Positions 10,281 to 18,760 of a DNA stretch of 64,000 bases are shown one piece after another (the first letter of the stretch is position 1; each line of letters begins with the position of its first letter). Source of the stretch: Plantago major. Its lineage: Eukaryota > Streptophyta > Magnoliopsida > Lamiales > Plantaginaceae. The position numbers and the translations under genes were made by a program. The stretch is from positions 90,548,914-90,612,913 of the forward strand of contig CM048839.1 in the NCBI GenBank assembly GCA_026545765.1, in the 5' to 3' direction. The notes under the pieces are model-generated. The model saw nothing but the letters and a program-made list of their open reading frames with translations. It ran no database searches and was not told where the DNA came from.

Positions 10281-11136
10281 ATGGACGGATACACTCCAAA
10301 CTCCACTCCACCCGATCCCTGGAATGATCCCACATATAATTGGCTATTCAAACACCAACCAGGATCTGCATTAATGCAATCTTTGACAATGCTGGTTGCT
10401 ACAACCCACACGGCCCAGACAATTCCTCCTATCCTCCAATTACACAGCCAACTCTAGAGTTTGTTGCAGAGACTCAGCCGGATTTGAAGGGAAAGGGAAA
10501 GAAAGAAGTCCGCAAGCACAAAAAGAAGGTTGTTGTTGATGAACCAGGAGATGTTGCTATTAAACCAGACATAAGGAAGTACTCACACGATGAAGACCTA
10601 CCTCTCATCAAAATTTTCATGCAGTTTAGTCAAGATTCCGCTGTGTCAACCAACAAACCTAGCCATGCTAATTTTTGTGTTCGTTTCTCCCACTATACAT
10701 TAGTAGTGGGGCTCAGGGGGATCAAAACCAGCTCAGGCTGAAAATGAGGATATTGAAGGTCAAGATGCTCCTTCCCCTATGGATCAAAGTGGTGGTAGCG
10801 GTAGCAAACGTCCTTTCATCGGTGAAGAGAGCGTCGCTGGTTCCAAACGTTCTATGGGTCGTACATATGGCAGCTCGTACATGGAAACTCTTAGCTAGGG
10901 CATCGTCTCATTCAACACCAAACATGGAGAACATACTAAAGGCAAAGAGGCTTCAACTAGAGGAGAAAAGGCTTCAGATTATATAGAGGGAGATAGACAA
11001 GAGATCTGAAGAAATAGAAAGGCTAGTGAGGCTACAAGAGGAAACTAACCGACTACATTCAGAAGTTGCGAAGATGAAGAATTACCAAATGCTTATGCAG
11101 TTGTATCAAAACTATGCAAACCTGACCCTGTAGCTA
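10281..11136 (+). pseudogene. PIF/Harbinger ORF1 (trihelix/Myb-like DNA-binding protein), broken
   Basis: An ATG at 10281 opens a 57-codon frame (MDGYTPNSTPPDPWND) typical of the disordered N-terminus of Harbinger ORF1 proteins. A second frame (about 10440-10680) carries a lysine-rich stretch and then RKYSHDEDLPLIKIFMQFSQ, a degenerate form of the 'R.W..EED..L..AW...S.D' start of the Myb/trihelix domain. The rest of the domain is missing. A later frame near 10790-10900 recalls the SKRP/MGR motif before the C-terminal coiled coil. ORF1 normally works with a DDE transposase, which is not in the window. At least three frame changes make it dead. A host trihelix gene is less likely. Confidence 0.55.
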
Positions 11137-12100
11137 TTTGAGTTGGTGGATCAACTGAAGAGAGACTTGTCGGGATGAAGTGTCTTCCACAAGTTTGAAT
11201 TTGAAGTGTTTGTTGTTATGTGTTTTTCTTTTAATCATGTGTCAATATGTTGTGTACGAGTTTGAATTTGTAGTGTTTGTTGTTGTGTTTTTTCCCTTTT
11301 AATCGTGTGTCATTATGTTGTGTGTTTTCCTTTCAAACATGAAATCTTATATTCTTCAAATTAGATTTTAAAAAATCCTAATACAATATTTTTGAGTACA
11401 ATTTCACTAATTACAATTCTAAATATACTCTTATAATACGTTAAACATGTAGTTGAATAAAATTAAAAAAAAAATTAATAACCACATTAGATGCACGACC
11501 CACTGCAGGAGAATTTTCAAGATTCAACCATTCCACAGTCATGCATGTGCCCTAAAGGAGCAGGACCACCAGATCACTCCAAAACGCAACTATGGAGTGT
11601 GGAGTAATAATAGAAGAAAGAGGGTTTTGAATTTGATGAATCATCTGAAAATTATAATTCCGCCACATAATATTACTAGTTATTGAATTATTTTTAAGAA
11701 TCTGCATGCGCAAGTACAAGGACACACAAGGGGGCAGAACACAACGTCAACGTCAAAAAAAAGAGGTCATTCATCCATTACATTAGAAAATCATAACCAA
11801 TCATTGGTGATAATTGCTAGATGAAATTTAGAAAAGAAACAACTGATCTACTGCAACTCCTCTGCAAAAATAACTCAAATAGAGTAAAGATTCAATGCGG
11901 CGGTAATCCAATATCTCATATGCAAGTCCTCTAAGCTGTCAATACTTCACCACCACAAAGCAGACTTTGCGGCCAAGATGAAAAGGCCTGTATACAATAT
12001 CAATCTTTTTTTCTGGGTTTTAAATTTAAAAGAATTGTATACATACATATCAAGATTGTGGAATGAACATTACTAAATTAAAAATATTATCGCTGACATT
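11137..12100. other. Gene-less stretch with a tandem duplication
   Basis: An approximately 75-bp unit (GAATTTGAAGTGTTTGTTGT...) is duplicated at about 11196-11330, just after the ORF1 remnant, and is probably its 3' flank. The remainder is A+T-rich and unrecognised, and may be the 3' end of the snoRNA transcript. Confidence 0.35.
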
Positions 12101-12107
12101 CGGCCAA

Positions 12108-12352
12108 GACCCGCAGGTGTGACATACGTCATGCCCCCACTCCACTTTCGCCTCTAGGTCTGGGATGTTAGGTTCCAAGATTCTGCAATTGCGTGCTACA
12201 AAAGTGAAGCCGGGGCATGAAGTAACACTCAAACGAGCCCAAACACCTGCGGGTCCCAAGATTCTGCAATTGCGTGCTACAAAAGTGGAGACAGGGCAGA
12301 CGTAACACTCCCACGAGCCCGGCGAAAGGCGAAAGTAGCTCAGACATCAAAA
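12108..12352 (-). ncRNA. GC-rich island with tandem and inverted repeats in the snoRNA cluster (possible further small RNAs)
   Basis: A 32-base block beginning CCAAGATTCTGCAATTGCG is present exactly twice (12175-12206 and 12256-12287). A 13-base inverted repeat (GACCCGCAGGTGT at 12108-12120, complement at 12243-12255) and a 9-base one (12129-12137 / 12212-12220) enclose the first copy. At 12322-12352 two pieces of the neighbouring U14 genes are joined in an order different from the intact genes: the GAGCCCGGCGAAAGGCGAAAG piece and the box D piece GCTCAGACATC. The block is far richer in G+C than its surroundings and lies where more snoRNAs of the cluster would be expected. I found no proper C/D or H/ACA box set, so the identity as RNA genes is inferred from place and structure only. 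Confidence 0.3.
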
Positions 12353-12483
12353 TCAACAAATACAGCAAGATCAACAAAATCTTTCTGTAAGAGGTGCACG
12401 TACAGTAAGAGGTGCAAGTACAGCAAGATCAAATTCAAAACAAAATACATCAAAATCAACAAATACAGTAAGAGGTGCAAGTA

Positions 12484-12606
12484 GCTCAGACATCCAAGGA
12501 AGGATAGGAGCAGCATCAACTCTCAAGCCCGGCGAAAGGCGAAAGTTTTAGGCGGCCACTGCGAATGTCTTGAGAAACAAGCCTTTAAAAGTATCATCAT
12601 CGCCAT
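12484..12606 (-). ncRNA. SNORD14: U14 box C/D snoRNA, copy 1
   Basis: Read on the minus strand, the RNA begins with a short stem (TGGC pairing with GCTA) and box C GATGATGA. It then carries ACATTCGCAGT, the U14 domain A complement to 18S rRNA ACTGCGAATG. Near the 3' end it has TCCTTCCTTGGATGT, the U14 domain B complement to 18S ACATCCAAGGAAGG, followed at once by box D CTGA. U14 guides 18S methylation and is needed for early pre-rRNA cleavage in the nucleolus. The three copies here are about 123-125 nt, close to yeast U14, and all share CTTTCGCCTTTCGCCGGGCT in the middle. Confidence 0.93.
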
Positions 12607-13036
12607 TACACCTCCAACAAAATCTTTACAACAGACTGGTAGTTAATCTAGAAAAGACAGAACTTCAACAATAAACAAAACAAAACCAATAAATTAAAAA
12701 ATTTCCACCCAGCATACATGAATTGTTGATTGAATACTATAGACAAACAATATCAATTGCACATCAGTTCTATGTTCAGGCTCAATAAAACTTGGGATTT
12801 TGAAATTATCAAATCAATAAACTAATCCATAATTGTAAATTTCAATAAAATAGAAACTCCATAGTAGAATAACATGTTGGTTATAAAGGCAATGCATACA
12901 AATTATACTGTATTATTTAATGCAGTAGGATTGCATGGAATAGATCAGTATAGAGCTAAAAATCATTTCTCAAAATCTTAGATAACTGAAAATTTATTTG
13001 GGTTGAAATTACAACAAGACAGTTGGTTTAAAGGTA
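12607..13036. other. Spacer between U14 copies 1 and 2
   Basis: A+T-rich spacer of about 430 bases in which I found no second box C/D pair and no coding sequence. Confidence 0.5.
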
Positions 13037-13159
13037 GCTCAGACATCCAAGGAAGGATAAAAACAGCATAAACTCTCAAGCCCGGCGAAAGGCGAAAGTT
13101 TTAGGCGGCCACTGCGAATGTTTTGAGAAACAAGCCTTTAAAGGTATCATCATCGCTAC
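13037..13159 (-). ncRNA. SNORD14: U14 box C/D snoRNA, copy 2
   Basis: This copy has the best terminal stem of the three (TAGC with GCTA around box C GATGATGA and box D CTGA). Both 18S-complementary segments are present unchanged (ACATTCGCAGT and TCCTTCCTTGGATGT). It differs from copy 1 at only a few positions, mostly in the stretch before domain B. It lies about 430 bases upstream (in transcription sense) of copy 1 and on the same strand. Confidence 0.93.
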
Positions 13160-13821
13160 TAAACCATTTTGATCAAACAGAGCATGTAAAATTCTTCAAA
13201 TTATACCAATTCAAACATCAACTTTTTGCAAAAGATAAATACAAAGCATACCCACCAACAAGGTAAAGATTGTGGTTTTTCCTAGCAGTTATAAAAGAAC
13301 AGTCTTTTCCTAAAACTAAGGTACATTAACATAACATAACAATGAGACAACAGAAATAAGACATCAAAAACAGGGACAGCATTCAATAAGATAGGCCTCA
13401 GAGATCTTGGTGGAAAGTATCATCAAATGGGAATTTCCCATCAAGAGTAGCAAATATTATCTTACATCACCGGCCAGATAACATAAACAAATAATCATTC
13501 AATTGTCTAAAGATTAAAACTAGAAAATAGTAATATTGATAAAAAAAATTAACTTGAAAAGATACATGGGTCAGAAGTAGCTGGTTGTTGAAATCACGGA
13601 TAAATCAGTGGGAATCCGATCGATTTTCTTTCTTCACCCCCATTTAATTTACAAAAATCCAAAATTTTCTGAATTCACAAGAATCAAACGTATTTTGTAA
13701 CAGAGAATTTTCGTTTAGCACGGGAAACAAAATCAAATTGAAATTTCGAGAAAAGCTACAAGTATGCTGCGCTTGAAATCGATAAACTATAGATCGATGA
13801 AGAAGAAGGATGTGTATACAT
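13160..13821. other. Spacer between U14 copies 2 and 3, one orphan C-box-like site
   Basis: Apart from a box C-like TTTGATGATAC on the minus strand near 13419-13429, with a CTGA about 20 nt downstream (too close for a standard C/D RNA), I see nothing. Splice-like signals could exist but cannot be judged by eye. Confidence 0.4.
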
Positions 13822-13946
13822 GGCTCAGACATCCAAGGAAGGATATAAACAGCACTAGCTCTCAAGCCCGGCGAAAGGCGAAAGCTTTAGGCGGCCACTG
13901 CGAATGTTTTGAGAAACAAGCCTTAAGATGTATCATCATCGCCAAT
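13822..13946 (-). ncRNA. SNORD14: U14 box C/D snoRNA, copy 3 (promoter-proximal)
   Basis: The terminal stem is TTGGC / GCCA around box C GATGATGA and box D CTGA. Domain A (ACATTCGCAGT) and domain B (TCCTTCCTTGGATGT) are intact. It is the copy nearest the promoter at 14084-14168, with a leader of roughly 100 nt. A few substitutions and a 2-nt length difference against the other copies lie outside the 18S-pairing segments, as expected if all are functional. Confidence 0.93.
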
Positions 13947-14083
13947 CAAATACGCTACGAAATTCAATAAAACAAATGAAATCAACACAGCAAGTAGATC
14001 AATTGAACGATTTGAGGTTAAGAATAAAACAGGAAGAGGAGAAGAAACGAGATGCAATGACAAATAGCTTCTAGTTGAGGTTA

Positions 14084-14168
14084 ATTTATACACAGGCGAA
14101 GGCAGATTTAGGGTTAGGGTTTAAGTAAAACGACGGCGGTTCAATGGGCTGGCCTCAGATGGGCTTAT
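14084..14168 (-). promoter_or_regulatory. Promoter of the U14 cluster: TATA, double telo-box, site II motifs
   Basis: On the minus strand, from upstream to downstream, there are two site II motifs (TGGGCT on the plus strand near 14160 and 14143), a double telo-box AAACCCTAACCCTAAA (14107-14122) and TATAAAT (14084-14090). The predicted transcription start is near 14055. Telo-box plus site II is the known signature of plant snoRNA and ribosomal-protein gene promoters. Its place about 140 bases before the first U14 supports a dedicated Pol II transcription unit. Confidence 0.8.
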
Positions 14169-14239
14169 GGAATTAGGGCCACGAATTGCGTAAAAACCCC
14201 TCATGATTTGTAAAAGCTGCCACCAGTCCACCACGTCCA

Positions 14240-14435
14240 AAATCGTTTGCTCCAGCCTTGGGTTGTAGACGAATCAAGTTGTTCACGAACAACTCATGAA
14301 AAAACTTGATCAAAGCTCGACTCGAGATAGGTCAATGCGAGCTTGATCGTGAGCAAGCTCGACACAGTTTTGAGAGAATAACGAGCACTATGATAAAAAG
14401 TTCGACCGATCGTGAGCAGCTCGCGAGCATATAAG
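14240..14435. mobile_element. Left arm of an interrupted hAT-like element (GCTCGA-rich)
   Basis: The stretch is full of GCTCGA/GAGCTTGATCGTGAGC motifs and starts with GTTGTTCACGAACAACTC, a style of end known from plant hAT-like non-autonomous elements. Similar GCTCGACAAAAATCGAGCTC sequence lies at 20040-20150. The two may be the arms of one old element now split by the insertions at 14452-15661 and 15912-19999. No TSD was found. Confidence 0.4.
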
Positions 14436-14451
14436 ACTAACATATTACAGA

Positions 14452-15661
14452 TTTTTTTTTAAATTAAAATAGGACGTTTATTCATACTGAAAAAGTACAA
14501 TCATGGGGGTTTATAGGAACCTATAACCATCAAACTCAACAATACAATGTTCTTCCAAATTCTAGTAATCTAGTAGTTGGCACAAATATCCGGTATGAGC
14601 AAAAATCCTATCGCTCTAATCCCACTAACTACACTGCTATTTCTAGACAAAAGGCCCTCATGCCGGCTATGCAGACCAAAACAATCTCGCTTTAAAAATC
14701 CTTTGTCAATGCCACCAACAAAGCTAGTAGATATACTACTTCCAGGAGGCCACAAACCCATCCAAAACAAAAAAGGGAGAACACAGAAAATAGCCACTCC
14801 CCAGATCATACCACGGCTAGTCAACACAAACCCATAACCAAACAGATACCTCCCAAAACCTCTCATGTACCAAATCATGTCAATCATCATAAAAGACTAG
14901 AGGGTGAAGCTCGATTACCATTCTTGTTGCCAATTTTCTTCTTCTTTTTACTTAATCTGAGAGAACTATAGAAATTCCCTTCCTTCCCACCTTTTGCAGA
15001 ATTTCTCGTCAATCTTCTTTTAACATGAGTAGAGACGTCAGAAGCTAAAAAATCCTTTTCCAAATCAGACTCATCAAAGTCCATCCCTATGTAATCTTGT
15101 GAGTCCAAGATAACATCAAGCTCAGAAGTGAGAGGGACTTGAAGTAGGTCATTGGATGATCTTCTTCGATTTCTCCCTAAAGTAATCGGCTCAAACTCCG
15201 GATTATCCACACCAAAGGGAATTATCGGAGGAGGAGCCTGCTCTTCAACAAGCTGAGAGGGAGAAACAACCTCCAAAATGGGGGATAAAACATGTGGTTC
15301 AGTCACTGTGGGGAGGCTGCGCTGAGGTGAGAAAGGAGATTCCCCAGGTGCAATAACTTCATCTAGCTCATCTTCAGAATCGGCAAATAAAGAGCTAGCA
15401 TTTAACCTATTTCCATCATCCTCCGGAGTGAACCCATTGCCTAAAGAAGCAAAAGGGTTGGAAATACACCCATTGATAACATTGAAATCTCCAACATTTG
15501 TCTCGGCTCGAATAACAATTGGATTAACCATAGGAGAAATGTCTCTTCTAGTGGGAACATAATGAGAGTTCCCCCTTCCACCACCTCCCCTGCCTCTAAA
15601 GGCCAAGCTCGAACTACCACCCCTATAATTGAAAGAATGTCTTCCTCGCCTACCAGACGCT
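14452..15661 (-). mobile_element. LINE ORF1 derivative with 16-bp TSD and poly(A)
   Basis: On the minus strand the element starts at 15661 and ends in a short poly(A) (T run at about 14452-14460). ACTAACATATTACAGA (14436-14451) and ACTAACATATTATAGA (15662-15677) form a 16-bp target duplication with one mismatch. Inside is the C-terminal part of a LINE ORF1, then a few codons reading MIWYMRGFGR, which resemble the first residues of a LINE endonuclease. After that the sequence passes straight into 3'-UTR-like DNA. Endonuclease, RT and RNase H are absent, so the copy is 5' truncated and internally shortened. It must have been mobilised by an intact LINE. Confidence 0.75.
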
Positions 15662-15669
15662 ACTAACAT
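14887..15669 (-). pseudogene. LINE ORF1-type C-terminal region, long open frame
   Basis: A frame of 260 codons is uninterrupted. It begins with SGRRGRHSFNYRGGSSSLAF and GRGGGGRGN, a glycine/arginine-rich tract as found after the zinc knuckle of plant LINE ORF1 proteins. An acidic, low-complexity middle follows, and the end is lysine-rich (KKKKKIGNKNGNR). The first ATG (15667-15669) lies in the target-site duplication, so the apparent start is created by the insertion and is not the ORF1 start. The RNA-binding domain that should precede it was lost by truncation. Translation is unproven. Confidence 0.6.
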
Positions 15670-17639
15670 ATTATAGATTGTTTGGTGAGCAATTAAGAAC
15701 TCTGTTCAATCATTATGCATCAGTTATCATATTTGACATACAACTAAAACTATATTCGGTCACTATTTAACTCACATACAATCGAGTTATTAATAATATG
15801 TTACGAGTATGTTAAAAAAACTCTGTTAAAGTCATATACCAAAAATCTATTAGTGTTTAAAGATTGTAAATGTAGCATGCACTTCATTAGATGATATTTA
15901 GAAGTTAACTGCTCCCTCCGGTCCAATTAAAACTTTCTAGGGACTTACTTAATTTCTCTTCAATTAAAGGAAAATAATAATATATTGATTTGTGTGGGGT
16001 ATTAACTATTATGTTAATAAATTAGTCACAAAGTCTCCTAAGAGACGGTCTCTAGATAAACTATCTAGAGACAGGACTATATTGCAATTAACCACTTTAC
16101 ATTACTTTTTGGCATAATTTCGCGGATCCTACCCGACCCGACTCGGCCCGACTATTATGGTTGGTATATAAACTCTTTTCAACTGTTTTTTCCATTTCTT
16201 TCTCTCTTTCCCCTCTTTTCTCTCATTTTTTTTCCTCTTCTCTTTTTCTCTCTTCCTGATTCTCCTTGCAACTGTTCAATCTTGATGCTTTCACCCCTGA
16301 TTTTGTTTGAGACTTGAATGTAAGTGTTTTGTTCGAGATTATCTTCGTGATTTTGTTCTTTTTCGTCACTTTTATGCTTGTTAGGGTTTTTTTGTTCTGA
16401 TTTGGGAATTTTTGTGGTTGTTTATCTGAGTTTTGCAGCTATTCGTACTATATTGGTCGGTAAGAACGACATGGAAGGTTCGACGGATGGTAGCCGGAAT
16501 CGAAAGCAGAAGGCGGTGACTTGCGGTGAAGGTTTTTCTCCTTTTTTTGTGTTGTAAGCATTTTTCTGTGTTGATTGCGGAAGATAGGGAATACATGGTT
16601 TTTTTTTGGTGATATTGTATGGTATGCTTGAGATCATTGGTAAATTCATGGGAAACTTGGGTTACTTCTTCGATATCATGGTTTTGTGAGAACATTTTTT
16701 ATGTGTTCACTGGGGAAGATACTAATGACTGTGGTACCTGATGAAGCACATGGAGATGTTTAAAGTGAAAAAAAATCAAATGTCCTGAGTTGATGATGGT
16801 ATTTGTTTTCAGTTTTGGTTTTTTTTTTTTTTTTTTAATTTGTTATTAGCATAGGGTGTTTGTTTGACAACATGGTTGATTTTCATTCAAAATCTGACCT
16901 AAATCATGAACTCAGATCTGAAAAAATAAGGTGCAAAACGTTTTTATGTTCTTTCTGATATGTGCTATGTTCTCAACGATACTACCCATGTTCTCTGGAA
17001 TATGTCCAATGTTTTCATTTAAAACCTGACTGTCGTTTTATACTCTGTTTTTTACAACATCATATTGAGTTCTGTTTTTTACTGTACGCCCTATGTTCTT
17101 ACGTATATGTACTATCTTCTCACCGATATACCCCATGTTTTTAACATTCCACTATGTTTGCTATGAAATAGTTGCCATGTCCGTGTGAAAATATTATATG
17201 CAACATAGTCCATGTTTTTCCACCATTTTTTACTTGTGTTCTATATGTATTATCTCTTTTTTACTTGTGTTCTATGTAAAATCCTCTATGGGTTGTTGAC
17301 ATGGGTTGTTTGTTTGATAACATAGGTGATATGTTTGAAAAGATAGATTTGTCTTCTTTGTAGATGTCGAAAAGGATGGTGCTGAGCGCTCAAATTATTT
17401 GCAGTAATGTGATGTCTGGCGAAGACTGTTGATTTATATGATGTAGATGAACAGATGGAGCGAGAAGATGATGAACCTAAATTTAATTGATAGACATCAA
17501 GAGGAGGACTGGAGAGTACATGCAGAAGAAATAGATCTTTATGTTTCTTTTTCTCGTAGATGATCATAGTATAACCTGTAACTGAATGATCCAGTTTTCG
17601 TTGGAATGTATCTTGTCTGTTGGGATCATAATTTTATAT

Positions 17640-18015
17640 GTTGAAAACATGGATGGAAGAGTTGAGAACATAATTTTAGTTTTTATGTTTTTTTTTATAT
17701 ACATGTGATGCAAATGTTGATAACAAGTAGTAATATGTTGAGAACTTGGTTTAATATGATGAGAAGATGGGCGAAAATATTGAGAACATGGAGTAATAAT
17801 ATGTTGATAACATGGATTAATATCGTGAGAACATGGTGTAATATGTTGGGAACATGGATTAATATCGTGAGAACATGGATAAAAAATGCAGATAGAATGG
17901 TCTTTAATCTACAAGTATATAACATGACTTCAAAAAATTTTACTCCATAAAATGTTGAAAATATTGAAAACATGGGTGAATATGTTGAGATTAAGGATGG
18001 ATATATTGAGATCAT
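17640..18015. repeat. Degenerate array of GAGAACATGG-type repeats
   Basis: Within about 370 bases the motif (A)TGTTGAGAACATGG(A)TTAATAT and close variants recur more than ten times at irregular spacing of about 20-40 bases. The reverse-complement form (CCATGTTCTC) recurs in the left MULE arm at 16960-17160. The short open frames here in both directions are by-products of the repeat. Confidence 0.75.
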
Positions 18016-18312
18016 GGCTTTATAAATAACATTGAAATAACATATAAACCACGATCCAAAAACAAGATTATATTCAAAATAAACCTAGACCATTCATTTA
18101 CATCATGTTGTAATTGTGTTCATACATCTGCAAAAATAAAGGAACATATAACTCCTCCTCCTCCTCCTCTTCAAGTTGATGAATTAAGTAACCTTCATCA
18201 ACAAATAACCCCTCGATGCATTAATATCAGCCAATCACAAATTGCAAAAATTTCAACGTGCAACACCATCATTTTTTATACCTGCAAGGGACATAACTAT
18301 CTTATCAAACAA

Positions 18313-18760
18313 ACTGCAGATATTATGGTTCAAATAGCAGAGAACATGAAATGTTATGCAAACAAATGCCTCATGTTGGCAGACCAACTGCTACATTACA
18401 ATCATGGGTTAAACTGCAGAAAACATGGAGCAAATAGCATAGAACATGTAATGTCATGCACACAAATTACTCATAATGGCAGATCAACTACTATATTGTT
18501 ATCATGGGTCAAACTGCAAAAAACATGGATCAAATTGCAGAGAACATGGAATGTCATGCAAACAAATTCCTCATAATGGCAGAGCAACTACTACATTGTA
18601 GTCATGGGTCAAACTGTAGGAATCATGGATCAAATAGCAGAGAACATGGAATGTCATGGAAATAACAGATCAACCACTACATTGTAATCATGGGTCAAAC
18701 TACATAAAACATGGATCAAATAGTAGAGAACATGAAGTATACTACAAATACGATTTTCAT
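18313..18760. repeat. 100-bp tandem repeat, about 4.5 units
   Basis: Units begin with ATCATGGGTCAAACTGCA at 18401, 18501, 18601 (first base changed) and 18687. Unit lengths are 100, 100 and 86 bases, with a diverged unit before 18401 and a partial one after 18687. Each unit contains GCAGAGAACATGGAATGTCA, so the array has grown from the same GAGAACATGG motif as the block at 17640. Confidence 0.85.

Noticed and set aside
13419-13429. A fourth C/D snoRNA starting at TTTGATGATAC (minus strand)
   Set aside because: The only nearby CTGA is about 20 nt away and there is no terminal stem or 18S complementarity.
17695-18015. A 106-codon minus-strand frame rich in Ile/Leu that looks like a membrane protein
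   Set aside because: It is a by-product of the GAGAACATGG repeat array; the same periodicity gives a matching frame on the plus strand.
18313-18760. A CRISPR-like array
   Set aside because: Units are contiguous 100-bp tandem repeats without unique spacers, in a plant transposon; no cas genes.
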